DNA of 64,000 nt from Nostoc commune NIES-4072. GTDB taxonomy: Bacteria; Cyanobacteriota; Cyanobacteriia; Cyanobacteriales; Nostocaceae. The stretch is from assembly GCF_003113895.1 (NCBI RefSeq), contig NZ_BDUD01000001.1, positions 3,433,161 to 3,497,160 of the forward strand, in the 5' to 3' direction. Within the stretch, counting starts at the first letter, position 1, and each line of letters begins with the position of its first letter. Below are positions 26,951-37,088 of the stretch, piece by piece. The notes under the pieces were generated by a model, which ran no database searches, was not told the origin of the DNA, and saw nothing but the letters and a program-made list of their open reading frames with translations. The translations under genes and the position numbers were made by a program.

Positions 26951-28165
26951 ATGATTATGAAGTTATCCTTAAAGCAACTGGCGATTTATGTATTTTTACT
27001 GGCGTTTGGCTGTGGTGCAGGTTTATTTGGCAGTCGCTATTTCCTGCTCAAAAATTCCTCGTTCCAGCAGTTAAGAAATGTAACAATGGCTTCGCCTCCA
27101 GAATCTGTAGTACCAAATTCTTCTAACGGAGCAATTGGGGCTACTGGGGGCGATAATGTGAATTTTATTGCGACGGCAGTGCAAAAAGTTGGCCCGGCGG
27201 TTGTGCGAATTAATGCCACGCGTAAAGTCGCTAATCCTATTTCTGACGCTTTGAAAAATCCCCTCTTGCGGCGATTCTTTGGAGAGGATGAGCAACCAAT
27301 TCCCCAAGAACGCATTGAGCGCGGTACAGGATCGGGATTTATTTTGAGCGAGGATGGAGAATTACTGACTAACGCTCATGTGGTAGCTGATACAGATACA
27401 GTACAAGTCACCCTCAAAGATGGTCGCAGTCTAGAGGGGAAGGTGGTAGGAGTTGATTCGGTGACAGATGTGGCGGTGGTAAAAATAAAAGCGGATCATT
27501 TACCGACAGTAAAGTTAGGCAATTCGCAAAACTTAATACCAGGACAATGGGCGATCGCTATTGGCAATCCTCTTGGTTTAGATAATACTGTCACTATTGG
27601 CATCGTCAGCGCGACAGATCGTACAAGTACTCAGGTTGGTGTCCCAGATAAGCGAGTCAGCTTTATCCAAACTGATGCCGCAATTAACCCTGGTAATTCT
27701 GGTGGCCCCTTGTTAAACGCCCAAGGCGAAGTGATTGGTGTTAACACAGCCATCCGCGCTGATGCTCAAGGACTCGGTTTCGCTATCCCTATCGAAACCG
27801 CCGCGCGCATCGCTAATGAACTTTTTACCAAAGGGCGTGTACAACATCCCTTTTTGGGTATTGAAATGGCAGACCTTTCTCCCATCAGAAAACAGCAGAT
27901 TAATCAAGAAAAACAGATCAACATTCAGCAGGAAGCTGGGATTGTAATTAAAGAAGTCACAGAGGATTCCCCAGCCAAGCGTGGAGGACTGCTTCCTGGA
28001 GACGTGATTCAAAAAGTTAACGGTAAACCAGTCAAAACCTCAGCCCAAGTCCAGAAGCTTGTAGAGTCTACCACAGTTGGCGACATCTTAGCGATCGAAG
28101 TCAACCGTAGCGGTAAAATTCAAACCTTCAAAGTACAATCAGGAGCTTATCCTGAAAGAAAGTAG
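26951..28165 (+). CDS. HtrA/Deg-family serine protease
   Basis: A 404-residue exported trypsin-like protease with one PDZ domain. An N-terminal membrane anchor or signal (LAIYVFLLAFGCGAGLFG) is followed by the catalytic His in LLTNAHVVADTD, Asp in DSVTDVAVVKI and Ser in INPGNSGGPLLN. The PDZ domain runs from about residue 305 (GIVIKEVTEDSPAKRGGLLP). This is the HhoA/HhoB/HtrA group of cyanobacteria, involved in periplasmic or thylakoid protein quality control under light and heat stress. Two adjacent ATGs (26951, 26957) are possible starts. Confidence 0.92.
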   Translation: MIMKLSLKQLAIYVFLLAFGCGAGLFGSRYFLLKNSSFQQLRNVTMASPPESVVPNSSNGAIGATGGDNVNFIATAVQKVGPAVVRINATRKVANPISDALKNPLLRRFFGEDEQPIPQERIERGTGSGFILSEDGELLTNAHVVADTDTVQVTLKDGRSLEGKVVGVDSVTDVAVVKIKADHLPTVKLGNSQNLIPGQWAIAIGNPLGLDNTVTIGIVSATDRTSTQVGVPDKRVSFIQTDAAINPGNSGGPLLNAQGEVIGVNTAIRADAQGLGFAIPIETAARIANELFTKGRVQHPFLGIEMADLSPIRKQQINQEKQINIQQEAGIVIKEVTEDSPAKRGGLLPGDVIQKVNGKPVKTSAQVQKLVESTTVGDILAIEVNRSGKIQTFKVQSGAYPERK

Positions 28166-28441
28166 TCAAGATAATTCGTAATTGATAATTCATAATTGCA
28201 AGACGCTCTCTAAGAAATGCTGCACGTAGCTTGCTTCTTTGCAGGAGTAAGCGAACTTGCTACCGCTAGGTTATCAGTGGAAGCTTTAACTCTCCACAAA
28301 TGTCTTGTTAACCACTGAATTTGTAATTCAGTGTGGGGTGCTGTAACCTTTTGAATTACGAATTACGTTAGTAGCGGTAGCGAGTCCGGGAGTGTCATTA
28401 GTAATTATTTGGTCAATAGTTCTAGAATATTTGACTACTGA
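28166..28441. other. Intergenic region with short inverted repeats
   Basis: About 275 bp. It contains repeated TAATTCGTAATT-type segments and two stretches rich in TAGCGGTAGCGA, as found in dispersed Nostoc repeats. No gene recognised. Confidence 0.4.
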
Positions 28442-28789
28442 CTATTGACCATTAGACAAATTCTCTAACTGCATTCTTTGTTCCATCTGACGCAGAAAAT
28501 ACCCTGTCATCATGGCCGACGCTAGAAGCCCAGCTAAATTCTCCCGGTCTGTTGTGATTTGCACGTTGAAATTCTCTGGCGGGAGCATTCCCACAAGCCC
28601 TTGGACATTTTGCGAGATGATTTGTTTAATTTCGGGGCTAGCGGACTGAGCAATCCTGGCTAAAACATCAGGAGACTGATGCTGTAGATATTTGAGTAGC
28701 TGATTGGGGTATTGCTCAGAGTGGTCTGAAAGAAGTTGATTAGGGTGTTCCTCAGAGTTGTCATTTAAAAAGTCAGGATTAAACACCAT
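28442..28789 (-). CDS. DUF760 family protein
   Basis: A 115-residue soluble helical protein. LLKYLQHQSPDVLARIAQSA, SPEIKQIISQNVQGLVGMLP and TDRENLAGLLASAMMTGYFL form the DUF760 core conserved in cyanobacteria and plastids. A duplicated Ser/Asn-rich N-terminal stretch (EEHPNQLLSDHSEQYPNQLL) precedes it. Function is not established. Confidence 0.8.
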   Translation of the reverse strand: MVFNPDFLNDNSEEHPNQLLSDHSEQYPNQLLKYLQHQSPDVLARIAQSASPEIKQIISQNVQGLVGMLPPENFNVQITTDRENLAGLLASAMMTGYFLRQMEQRMQLENLSNGQ

Positions 28790-28875
28790 TGGCAGTTTTA
28801 TTTAGCTTAATTGCTAACTCCACTTTAAACCATAGTACAAGGGTAGCGCATTCACCAGAGGTATAAGTCAAGAGG

Positions 28876-29037
28876 AGGGGAGTGGGGAATGGGGAATGGG
28901 GAATGGGGAATTGGGCATTGGGCATTGGGCATTGGGCATTGGGCATTGGGCATTGGTTATTAATTCTTGTCCCTCCCTCACTCCCTCCCTCCCTCCCTCC
29001 CTCCCTCCCTCACTCCCTACTCCCCACTCCCCACTCC
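28876..29037. repeat. STRR cluster running into scpB
   Basis: Three arrays follow each other: GGGAATG, GGGCATT (28910-28955) and CCCT/CTCC repeats (28969-29037). The last array overlaps the scpB 3' end and supplies its stop codon. Confidence 0.92.
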
Positions 29038-29553
29038 CTCCAGTTCGAGTTCTAGTTGTTCTTCCTTCTGGCTAGTAGAAAGAATTTGGGGGAGTTGTTC
29101 GATTTGGAAATATTGATGAAATTTTGGGGTTACTTGGAGTGAATAGGAGCGAGAGTCGCTGTCTCGGCGCTTTCGGATGAAACCAAGTTCTACGAGTTCT
29201 GGAACGTGCTGATATACTCCTGAACCGCGTAGGTTAATCAAGTCGCTTTGGAGTATGGGACTATTTAGGGCGATCGCAGCTAAAGTTCGCAATGCACCTA
29301 CTCCCAATTCTACTGGTATCATAGTTTGCACTAAGTCATGAAAATCAGACCGTAGTTGCAAACTGTAACCATCTGGAGTTTCTACTACCTCTAGGGCGCT
29401 ATCTCGGTGGGCATAGTTGTCCATTAGTTCAATTATGCCTTCTTTGACAGTGGCGCGATCGCACGCGGCATACTCGGCAATTTCGCCGAGCGACAAGGGT
29501 TTACCCTTTAAATACAGAATTGCTTCTATCTTTGTCGCTGTGGCTGTAATCAT
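29017..29553 (-). CDS. scpB: Segregation and condensation protein B
   Basis: A 178-residue ScpB, the winged-helix dimer that joins ScpA and SMC in the chromosome-condensing complex. It has [20 protein letters not shown] at the N-terminus, and [19 protein letters not shown] and [15 protein letters not shown] in the second winged helix. The last residues ([11 protein letters not shown]) are not family sequence: GVGSGE and the stop codon are translated from the adjacent STRR. Confidence 0.9.
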   Translation of the reverse strand: MITATATKIEAILYLKGKPLSLGEIAEYAACDRATVKEGIIELMDNYAHRDSALEVVETPDGYSLQLRSDFHDLVQTMIPVELGVGALRTLAAIALNSPILQSDLINLRGSGVYQHVPELVELGFIRKRRDSDSRSYSLQVTPKFHQYFQIEQLPQILSTSQKEEQLELELEGVGSGE

Positions 29554-29555
29554 TT

Positions 29556-29712
29556 AGTTATTAGTCATTTGTCATTGGTCATTAGTCATTTGTCATTGGT
29601 CATTAGTACATGACAACTAACAATCAACAAGTGTGTGGCATTATATCGTAAATTGTCAAAATATTGGGGATTGGGGATTGGGGATTAGGGATTAGGGATT
29701 GGGAATTGGGAA
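29556..29712. repeat. STRRs between scpB and ispD
   Basis: TCATTTG/TCATTGG repeats at 29556-29610 and GGGGATT repeats at 29665-29712. The region just beyond runs into the ispD 3' end. Confidence 0.9.
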
Positions 29713-29766
29713 AGAGGAAAGGTACAGAGGACAGGAATTTTCCCTCTGCTCCCCAGTCCCCAGTCC

Positions 29767-30456
29767 CTAATTCCCAATCCCTCTAGTTGTTAAGATAAAT
29801 TCTGCGATCGCTAAATCTTGGGGAGTTGTCACTTTTAAATTTGTCTCTTCTCCCTCGACAATTCGCACTTCAATACCACATTTTTCAAATAAAGCCGCGT
29901 CGTCAGTTACTTCCCAACCTTGACGAACACCTTCAGCGTGGCACTGTTTCAACAATTTTACATCAAATCCTTGGGGAGTTTGTGCTGCCCATAATTGCCG
30001 TCTGTCGGGTGTTTTTTGAATTATGCCTTGTTCATCAACAACTTTAATGGTGTCTTTAACGGGTACACCAGCAATTAAACCGGGACAATGGCGAATGGCT
30101 TGGGCACAAGAGTTAAATAAATCTGGTGTGGCCAGGCATCTAGCCCCATCATGAATCAACACTTGTTCTGCGGCTACTGGTAACGCCTGCAAGCCATTGT
30201 AAACAGACTCTTGGCGGGTGGAGCCACCTGTAATCAATTCCACTGGTTTAGTCAACTTCAGATCGGCGAGAATTGCGTTGAAGTCTGGCCAATCGGTAGG
30301 CTGAGAAATAATTCCGATCCAACTGATTGTACTGGCGGCTTCTGCGGCTAATAAAGTCCAAGCAATAATTGGTTGCGATCGCACGACTAGCAGGAGTTTA
30401 TTGCGGTTACTACCCATTCTTTTTCCGGTTCCCGCAGCTGGAATTAGTAAATACAC
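29767..30456 (-). CDS. ispD: 2-C-methyl-D-erythritol 4-phosphate cytidylyltransferase
   Basis: Third enzyme of the MEP pathway, making CDP-ME from MEP and CTP. Motifs: LLIPAAGTGKRMG (CTP loop), STRQESVYNGL, LIHDGARCL and TDDAALFEKCG, all in IspD order. GTG 30456 is taken as the start: GAGGA at 30462-30466 is five bases upstream, whereas TTG 30468 lies beyond it. Length 229 matches the family. The C-terminal TTRGIGN and its stop codon come from an STRR. ispG of the same pathway lies 6 kb away. It is divergent from a GT9 gene. Confidence 0.95.
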   Translation of the reverse strand: MYLLIPAAGTGKRMGSNRNKLLLVVRSQPIIAWTLLAAEAASTISWIGIISQPTDWPDFNAILADLKLTKPVELITGGSTRQESVYNGLQALPVAAEQVLIHDGARCLATPDLFNSCAQAIRHCPGLIAGVPVKDTIKVVDEQGIIQKTPDRRQLWAAQTPQGFDVKLLKQCHAEGVRQGWEVTDDAALFEKCGIEVRIVEGEETNLKVTTPQDLAIAEFILTTRGIGN

Positions 30457-30525
30457 AGAATTCCTCAATCTTTAAGCTATATATTTTCCCCTAAAATAGG
30501 GAGCGAGTAAGCGTCAATAAATATT

Positions 30526-31485
30526 ATGCGAGTAGTAGCCCTTGTACCTGGCGGAATTGGCGACCAAATTCTCTTTTTTCCGACTCTAGATGACCTCAAG
30601 CGCAATTACCCTAACGCTCAGATAGATGTCGTTGTTGAACCCCGGTCAAAGGCTGCCTATCGAGTGAGCAAGTCAGTTCACGAGGTACTGGCCTTTGATT
30701 TTCAAGACCGTAACAGTCTGGCAGATTGGGGTAACTTGGTGGGGACAATTCGCGATCGCGAATACGATGTTGCCATTGCTGTTAAGCAAAATTGGTTGAT
30801 GGGTCTTTTAGTCTGGTTGACGGGAATTCCCACACGCATTGGCTACCAAGGCAAAGGAGCGGTTTTTCTTACCAACGCTGTGCCATTTAAACCATCTCAG
30901 TATGCGGCGGCAGCATATCATGATTTGCTGCAACCATTAAGCATAAAAACCCCTGTCCCAGAATTAGCTGTAAATGTACCAAAAACAGATATTGATTGGG
31001 CAGAAAAGGAACAAAAACGTTTAGGGGTTCATGAAACAGGTTATATCTTGATTCATGGCGGTTCTGACCAGTTATCTCAGGCTAAAGAACCGGATAAAAT
31101 CTACCCTGTCCAGAAGTGGCAGCAAATTATTCAAAACTTCCAAGATAAGCAACCCGATCTGCCTGTGGTAGTCATTAAGGGAGTTGACGATGAGCAGTTT
31201 GTGCGATCGCTTCTGGGGTCTTCTCCAGATATTAAGGTGACTGCCCCAGATGATATTGGTAAGTTAGCTGCCATAATCGCCGGGGCAAATCTGATGTTGT
31301 CTACTGATAATGCGGCACTACAACTGAGTGTTGCAGTTCAAACCTATACCATCGCCCTATTTGGGCCCACTGATCCAGCTAAGTTATTGCCGAAAAACGA
31401 TAAATTCCTGGCTATTGAATCCCCCACAGGAAAAACGGCGGATGTTTCACCAAACGCAGTTTTGGAGAAAATTTGGGGTGGCTAA
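30526..31485 (+). CDS. Glycosyltransferase family 9 (heptosyltransferase-like)
   Basis: A 319-residue GT-B enzyme. VVALVPGGIGDQILFFPTLD is the family-9 N-terminal G-x-x-G-D-x-x motif, with VVVEPRSKAAY and IGYQGKGAVFLT following. The C-terminal donor site contains LMLSTDNAALQLSVAV and IALFGPTDPAK, as in ADP-heptose:LPS heptosyltransferases. Cyanobacterial LPS lacks conventional heptose cores, so the sugar and acceptor are uncertain. Confidence 0.88.
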   Translation: MRVVALVPGGIGDQILFFPTLDDLKRNYPNAQIDVVVEPRSKAAYRVSKSVHEVLAFDFQDRNSLADWGNLVGTIRDREYDVAIAVKQNWLMGLLVWLTGIPTRIGYQGKGAVFLTNAVPFKPSQYAAAAYHDLLQPLSIKTPVPELAVNVPKTDIDWAEKEQKRLGVHETGYILIHGGSDQLSQAKEPDKIYPVQKWQQIIQNFQDKQPDLPVVVIKGVDDEQFVRSLLGSSPDIKVTAPDDIGKLAAIIAGANLMLSTDNAALQLSVAVQTYTIALFGPTDPAKLLPKNDKFLAIESPTGKTADVSPNAVLEKIWGG

Positions 31486-31665
31486 ACCAGCAGTTTGTCT
31501 CAATTTCTAGAATTAGTTTATTGGATATCCAATGTAGTTATGCGTTTGCTAAATGACCGCAAAATCTAGGTGTCACAACTAGATTTTGCGGTTATTTCAG
31601 TTTTTGAAGACGCCATAAATCGCGTCTCTACAAAAACCAGATTTTTTTCTAGCAATGTTTTGTGC

Positions 31666-32040
31666 TTATTTGCGATCGCGCCGTCCCCGTCCACCGGCCC
31701 AAGGGGGTGGGCCTTCGGCATTGCGAATGCGAATCACTTCTCCGTTACTGCGAGTAATGCTAAAGGCATCAAAATCATAGTCATCGTATTCTCCTACGAC
31801 AGTTACTTTTTCACCCTGGCGCAAATTTAGCTGATGATGCCAACGTGGTCCAGCATCGACAATAATCTGTCCGGTGCCGTCCTCTAAGATAAATTCATTG
31901 CCAACAACACTGCGAATTTCACCAGAAATGCTGACTCCTGGATCGCGCTGCAAATTACGGATTGGGATTTGTGCTTGAGCGGTGGGAATAACTACCGCTA
32001 ACAGTGCAGATGTAAAGGTCATAGCAACAGTGGATTTCAT
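31666..32040 (-). CDS. Exported OB-fold protein (YgiW/BOF-like)
   Basis: A 124-residue protein with a signal peptide (TFTSALLAVVIPTAQAQ). The core VSISGEIRSVVGNEFILEDG, then TGQIIVDAG and LRQGEKVTVVGEYDD, has the strand order of the bacterial OB-fold (BOF) family. It ends with a Pro/Gly/Arg tail. It lies directly downstream of a CHASE3 histidine kinase and response regulator on the same strand, so it may be a target of that system, a contextual inference. Confidence 0.7.
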   Translation of the reverse strand: MKSTVAMTFTSALLAVVIPTAQAQIPIRNLQRDPGVSISGEIRSVVGNEFILEDGTGQIIVDAGPRWHHQLNLRQGEKVTVVGEYDDYDFDAFSITRSNGEVIRIRNAEGPPPWAGGRGRRDRK

Positions 32041-32110
32041 AAGAATTTATTGGTTTGAACTTCATTGCATAAAATGTAAACAGGAAGTATGACCAAAAAA
32101 TGACCAGAAT

Positions 32111-33565
32111 TTATTTGGATTTGTGCGTCAAAAGTGGCAGGGTAATTTGAAAGGTTGACCCTTGATCAAGAGTACTTGTGACACTGATTTGTCCTCCGTG
32201 AACTTGAACAATCTGCTGGGCGATCGCTAATCCTAGTCCAAATCCACCCGATGCTCTAGAACGTTTTGGATCGGCTCGGTAGAATCTTTCAAATACATGA
32301 GGTAATGCATGGCTGGGAATGCCAATCCCAGTATCTTTAACCTGAATTAAGGCTTCTTCTAGCTGTCTAATTAGGCGCAGTTCAATGGTTCCACCAGGGG
32401 TTGTATAGCGACAAGCATTGCTGAGGAGATTAGCGATCGCTTGTTGTAACAAGTTTGCATCACCCTGAACTACAAGAGTGGTATCGGGTAACTGGCTAAT
32501 GAGTTCTAAAGAATGGATTTTTGCCTGTGACAACCATTCGGTGGAAATACTCCGTAAAAGCTCTGTTAAATTCACAGATTCCATTGAGTCAGGAGCCAAT
32601 AATCCTTCGTGTCGCGCCAGGAATAACAAATCACCCACCAACGTACTCATCTGTTTGGTAAGGCTGATAATCTTCTCAATGCGCTTTCGCAGTTTCATTG
32701 GTGAGTCGTCTAACTCATCTAAATCCATCAGCCCAACTTGGGCATTGCTCATGATTGCTGCTAAGGGTGCCCTGAGTTCATGAGAAGCATTAGCAGTAAA
32801 TCGCTGGAGTTGATCGCAGACTATTTCTAAATGCTGGTTGGTTTCTCGCAGATTGATTTCTCGGTTGGCTAATTCTCGCTCCAGTTGATAGAAAAGATGA
32901 ACTGTAAACAAAGCTGCGATCGTCCCGAATACAACAGAAATACATAATACAATCCAGGTAATTTGCCGATAAAAATCTTGATGTTGTATTCGTTGTACTA
33001 ATAATTCTTCTTCGGTTTGAGCGAAGCGATCTATTTGTTGACGCGCCTGATCCATCATTAATTTCCCTTCCTCCAACCACTCATAAAGGGACGCTACGGG
33101 AACCAAGGTATCGGTTCGCCCACGAATTCGTTTCAGTTCTCGCTGTAAGGTTAATTTTTGCTGAAATATTTCTAAATTATCATCAACCAGTGTGCGAATT
33201 TTTTGAATTTGCTGGGTTTGTTGGGCATTGTCTTGTACCAGTTTTTCTAATCGATTCAAGGATGGAGGAATAATTGTCTGAGCTTGCTTATAAGGAGCCA
33301 AAAATTCCTCCCGTTGAGTTAGCCCATAACCTCGAACTCCAGTTTCAGCATCAATCAAGGCGTTGAGAAGCTGTTTTGTTTCTAAGCGTACCGTTTGAGT
33401 ATGCTGCACCAAGGTTTCATCTTCTACCAGACTGGCTTTTAGCCAAGCAAAGGCTGATAGAGCCATAAACAAGCAGGTTATAGGAATGGCAACGATTGCT
33501 GTTCCCCGCACTCGAATCGGCAAAGTTTGCCAGTGTTGATAGAGCCGTTGAACCCGATAAGCCAT
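32111..33565 (-). CDS. CHASE3-domain sensor histidine kinase
   Basis: A 484-residue membrane kinase. A first transmembrane helix ([21 protein letters not shown]) is followed by a CHASE3 extracytoplasmic helical sensor ([20 protein letters not shown], about 68-185). A second helix ([21 protein letters not shown]) leads to a coiled linker and the HisKA domain, with the phosphoacceptor His262 in [10 protein letters not shown]. The HATPase domain shows [18 protein letters not shown] and [11 protein letters not shown]. It overlaps no neighbour but lies three bases after the response regulator gene, forming one operon. The stimulus is unknown. Confidence 0.92.
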   Translation of the reverse strand: MAYRVQRLYQHWQTLPIRVRGTAIVAIPITCLFMALSAFAWLKASLVEDETLVQHTQTVRLETKQLLNALIDAETGVRGYGLTQREEFLAPYKQAQTIIPPSLNRLEKLVQDNAQQTQQIQKIRTLVDDNLEIFQQKLTLQRELKRIRGRTDTLVPVASLYEWLEEGKLMMDQARQQIDRFAQTEEELLVQRIQHQDFYRQITWIVLCISVVFGTIAALFTVHLFYQLERELANREINLRETNQHLEIVCDQLQRFTANASHELRAPLAAIMSNAQVGLMDLDELDDSPMKLRKRIEKIISLTKQMSTLVGDLLFLARHEGLLAPDSMESVNLTELLRSISTEWLSQAKIHSLELISQLPDTTLVVQGDANLLQQAIANLLSNACRYTTPGGTIELRLIRQLEEALIQVKDTGIGIPSHALPHVFERFYRADPKRSRASGGFGLGLAIAQQIVQVHGGQISVTSTLDQGSTFQITLPLLTHKSK

Positions 33566-33568
33566 AGA

Positions 33569-34246
33569 TTACCCCGCAGGAGGTTCTAAACGATAGCCAG
33601 TGCCATAAACGGTTTCAATCCAAGTTTCTACACCAATCTCGCGCAGTCGTTGACGCAAGCGTTTGATGCGAGCAACTACGGCATTACTCTCAGGTTCTTG
33701 TCCCCATTCCCAGAGCGCCTGTTCAATCTGATCGTGGGTGAGAATTTGGCGAGGATGCCGCATCATGTACTCTAGTAGCTGAAAGTCGCGGCTTTTCAGT
33801 TTCAGGCTACTACTTCCCCATTCCAGGCGCATGGTGTCGAGATGGAGCGATAGCCCTTTGACTTGCAACGCATCACCACACCACAGGGGCGATCGCCGTC
33901 GTAATGCCCGCACCCGTGCCAGTAATTCTTCAATATCTACAGGTTTGACAAGGTAATCATCGGCTCCGGCATCTAACCCCATCACTTTATCGACAGTGGT
34001 ATCTTTTGCCGTCAACATCAAGATAGGAGACGCTTTTCCTGCTTGACGATACTGTTTGCACAGAAAAATACCATCTTCATCGGGCAACATCCAGTCAAAA
34101 ATCAGCAAATCGTAATCTTTTTCACCCATCAACCATTGGGCTGTTGCCCCATCTTCGACGGCATCCACAATATGCCCTGAACGAGCCAAGGCATCATGGA
34201 GCGGTTCAATTTGCTCTGGATCGTCTTCTACTAGCAAAATCCGCAT
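33569..34246 (-). CDS. OmpR/PhoB-family response regulator
   Basis: A 225-residue regulator. The receiver domain has the acidic pair D8-D9, phosphoacceptor D51 (FDWMLPDEDG), T-A-K in MLTAKD, and K at VKPVD. The C-terminal winged helix runs from about 130 to 222 (SRDFQLLEYMMRHPRQILT, VYGTGYRLEPP). It precedes the CHASE3 kinase in the operon and is its probable partner. The pair is of the same general type as cyanobacterial RppAB/NrsRS, but specific orthology is not shown. Confidence 0.93.
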   Translation of the reverse strand: MRILLVEDDPEQIEPLHDALARSGHIVDAVEDGATAQWLMGEKDYDLLIFDWMLPDEDGIFLCKQYRQAGKASPILMLTAKDTTVDKVMGLDAGADDYLVKPVDIEELLARVRALRRRSPLWCGDALQVKGLSLHLDTMRLEWGSSSLKLKSRDFQLLEYMMRHPRQILTHDQIEQALWEWGQEPESNAVVARIKRLRQRLREIGVETWIETVYGTGYRLEPPAG

Positions 34247-34267
34247 TGTTCAATTGCAGGTAGTTTG

Positions 34268-34303
34268 GGAATGGGGAATTGGGAATTGGGAATTGGGAAT
34301 TGG
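34268..34303. repeat. STRR, GGGAATT heptamer
   Basis: Five tandem GGGAATT-type units directly upstream of the response regulator. Confidence 0.9.
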
Positions 34304-34350
34304 GTTTTAGCCTAGTTTGATTTTATTGTGCCAACTTAATTTTCACCCAG

Positions 34351-34866
34351 CTAAAATATCTCAAAAAAAGCATCCTCTAATTCATAACCCAACATTTGGG
34401 CCATAGACTTCAGGCGTGAGAGGCTAGGGATATTTTGTTGTTTGAGCCAATCACCTAAAATAAAGATTTTGTGCATCAAAAATATTTCTAAGGCTTCAGG
34501 ATTGTACTGAATACCTTCTTTGGAACTGAACTGGTGTGGTACAAGCATGGCGCTATAACGAGCAAATTCTCCAGCTTTCCAATCTAGTAAAAATGGTAAC
34601 CACGGGTATTTGGCATCTAGGCGTATAAACCACAGCCGCACCTCTGGAACTTCTGAGAGTTCCCGTGGATCGCCAGGTTCTAGTTCATAATTGATATCAA
34701 AGCGTAGCTGCTGTTCATGGGATGCGGCCCCATCTTGCAGCAGTTGTTCAATCACCGTTGACGCAGGCGACAGATCCAGATTATTAATGAAGTCATTATT
34801 GAGTGCGATTGCAATTGTCTTTGATTCAGCAGCCACTTTTTTGATGCTCAACTGTAGGATCGACAA
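34351..34866 (-). CDS. CRR6-type NdhI maturation factor (DUF1817)
   Basis: A 171-residue soluble protein matching the CRR6/DUF1817 family, which assists assembly of the NdhI subunit of photosynthetic NDH-1. Conserved segments are DPRELSEVPEVRLWFIRLDA, YPWLPFLLDWKAGE, FARYSAMLVPHQFS, GIQYNPEALEIFLMHKIF and LKSMAQMLGYELEDAFFEIF. The family is restricted to cyanobacteria and plastids. The start appears to be TTG at 34866; no stronger alternative lies nearby. Confidence 0.82.
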   Translation of the reverse strand: MSILQLSIKKVAAESKTIAIALNNDFINNLDLSPASTVIEQLLQDGAASHEQQLRFDINYELEPGDPRELSEVPEVRLWFIRLDAKYPWLPFLLDWKAGEFARYSAMLVPHQFSSKEGIQYNPEALEIFLMHKIFILGDWLKQQNIPSLSRLKSMAQMLGYELEDAFFEIF

Positions 34867-35348
34867 TCTACAGTAGCAGCTTTCAGGGATTGATGCTACA
34901 TTAACAATTCATAATTCGTAATTCGTAAATTAGTATTTATTAAATAAGTAGAACGGCGGAAATAATTAAAGGTTTGTAGTGAAGGCTTTAGCCATTTGTA
35001 TGGTAAAATGTTCGCCTTCAGTACAAGCGAATTCTTATTTTTTACATTAATTAACATACTTTGATTTATTCTCACTTACTTACTTTTTGGGTGATAATTA
35101 ATTAATCTATATAAACTTTCTAGACAAGTCTGACTCTCTAGATTTATTCTGGTTATTTAAAATGTTTTTGCATAATTCCTCAATCAATCTCCGTTAAATG
35201 TAACAACAAGGTTGAATTTTTTATTTGTGGTAGGCACAATACAAAGTTTAATCAACATTAACAACTCAAGATCGTATTTGAGTCTTAAGCTCTTAAATAC
35301 TGATAAATAATCTAGCAACTGTCTTAGTTTTTCAGGAATGAATTTTAT
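34867..35348. other. Intergenic region upstream of the haem peroxidase
   Basis: About 480 bp, AT-rich. It holds tandem TAATTCG-type units near 34909-34930 and a palindromic segment, GTGAAGGCTTTAGCC ... CGCCTTCAGT, at 34979-35030. It should include the peroxidase promoter; nothing more specific was recognised. Confidence 0.45.
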
Positions 35349-37088
35349 ATGCGTACTCACTTACCAAGCAAAACCACTCCTTCACACGGCGGAGTTCGTG
35401 GGGCAGACTTTAATCCTCGTTCTCCACAATTTGAGGGACGCTTTGGGCGAATTTTCCGCAGCTTACCCCCAGCCAGTTGGTCTGAAGAAGCTCTACAAAA
35501 GCTAGCTGGCGATGGTCAAGAAGAAAATCGAATGTCAGCAGACCCAGAAAAAGACGATCGCAATTTACCCACAGCTCCTAATGAAGACGTTGACGAAAAT
35601 GGCAAACCCCGTGAAAGTCGTCTTCACGATGATGAAGAAAACAGTGGTATTGATGCAGGGTACACCTACTTCGGTCAGTTTATCGACCACGATATTACCT
35701 TCGATCCTGCCAGCAGCTTACAGCAACGTAACGATGTCAATGCCTTAGTAGATTTTAGAACCCCAGCTCTAGACCTAGACTCTGTTTATGGCAGTGGCCC
35801 TGACGACCAACCTTATATGTATACGGGAAATGGTCGAAAATTTCAGTTGGGACGCGATTTGTTTGAAGGTTTAGGCGGCAAGGCTATTGGCAAGGATTTA
35901 CCACGTCATAGCTGGACTGATGATGATGGTGAACATCACCGCGCCCTCATTGGCGACAAACGCAATGATGAAAATGTCATTGTTTCTCAATTGCACGGAA
36001 TCTTTTTGCAATTCCATAACCGACTTGCAGACGATCATTCAAATTGGAGTTTTGCTGAAATTCAGCGTCACGTACGCTGGCATTATCAGTATGTAGTACT
36101 TCACGATTTTCTACCGAAAATTACCTGTTCTGATGTATACAAAAATATCCTTCCCCACTTAAGTAATAATGGTTCAATTTTCGATTATCCTCCACGTTTA
36201 CACTTCTATAAACCGCATAATGATGCTTTTATGCCCGTTGAGTTTGCGGTTGCGGCTTATCGTTTTGGACATTCAATGGTGCGCCCTATCTATCGTCTCA
36301 ATACTAAGCTTACAGGTGGCAATAATCCTGATACTACCGATCCTAATGAGAAAGCACGAGGCATTGACGGACGGCAATTCATCTTTGCTGGTCTAAAAGA
36401 ACGTGGACTTAATGGCTTCGACCAATTTCCAAAAGAATGGGGAATTGACTGGAATTTATTTTTCGACTTAACACAAAATAAAGATTCTCGTAAAAACAAG
36501 AATCGCACTCAGCCTGCTTACAAAATCGATTCTTCTCTAGTCAATCCGTTGGCTTTTTTACCAGAATTTTCTCAAATCAATAAGCAACCTCCACTAGATA
36601 ACATCAGTAAGCTTCAGCCTCAGCCTCAGCTAGATAGACAAAATAAACCTATGATTAACAACCTTGCATTCCGTAATCTGCTTCGGGGAATGTCTATGGG
36701 TTTACCGTCAGGGCAAGATGTCGCTAGGGCAATGAGCTATCAGCCTCTTCGTGAAGAAGATATGAGGGTAGGAAAAGCCACTAATGCTGATGAGTTTAAT
36801 AAACTGCCAATTCTGCGTGATATCCATAGTGACTTTATTGGCAAGGCTCCCCTCTGGTACTATATTTTGGCTGAAGCTGCCCATGATTGGCAAATAAAAG
36901 GTGGTAAGACTGAAACACCAGTTAGCCTTGGCAAAGTTGGTAGCCGGATAGTCCTGGAGACATTTGTAGGCTTGCTTTTACAAGATAGTCACTCGTTTCT
37001 GCGTCAAGCACCTACATGGACACCCCAAATTGGCAAAAAGGATAAATTCGATATGCCTGACCTGATTAAATACGCGCTGAAACTTTAG
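35349..37088 (+). CDS. Animal-type haem peroxidase
   Basis: A 579-residue protein of the animal haem peroxidase superfamily (peroxidasin/cyclooxygenase-like). The distal His is H114 in YFGQFIDHDITFDP, the motif that also holds the haem-linking Asp. DSVYGSGP is the conserved calcium-site-like segment. LHGIFLQFHNRL is the distal helix, and the proximal His is H308 in AYRFGHSMVRPIY. No signal peptide is visible, so it would be cytoplasmic or exported by a non-classical route. It should oxidise organic or halide substrates with H2O2. The next gene encodes a probable H2O2-producing copper-radical oxidase, and a PerR-like gene follows. Confidence 0.88.
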   Translation: MRTHLPSKTTPSHGGVRGADFNPRSPQFEGRFGRIFRSLPPASWSEEALQKLAGDGQEENRMSADPEKDDRNLPTAPNEDVDENGKPRESRLHDDEENSGIDAGYTYFGQFIDHDITFDPASSLQQRNDVNALVDFRTPALDLDSVYGSGPDDQPYMYTGNGRKFQLGRDLFEGLGGKAIGKDLPRHSWTDDDGEHHRALIGDKRNDENVIVSQLHGIFLQFHNRLADDHSNWSFAEIQRHVRWHYQYVVLHDFLPKITCSDVYKNILPHLSNNGSIFDYPPRLHFYKPHNDAFMPVEFAVAAYRFGHSMVRPIYRLNTKLTGGNNPDTTDPNEKARGIDGRQFIFAGLKERGLNGFDQFPKEWGIDWNLFFDLTQNKDSRKNKNRTQPAYKIDSSLVNPLAFLPEFSQINKQPPLDNISKLQPQPQLDRQNKPMINNLAFRNLLRGMSMGLPSGQDVARAMSYQPLREEDMRVGKATNADEFNKLPILRDIHSDFIGKAPLWYYILAEAAHDWQIKGGKTETPVSLGKVGSRIVLETFVGLLLQDSHSFLRQAPTWTPQIGKKDKFDMPDLIKYALKL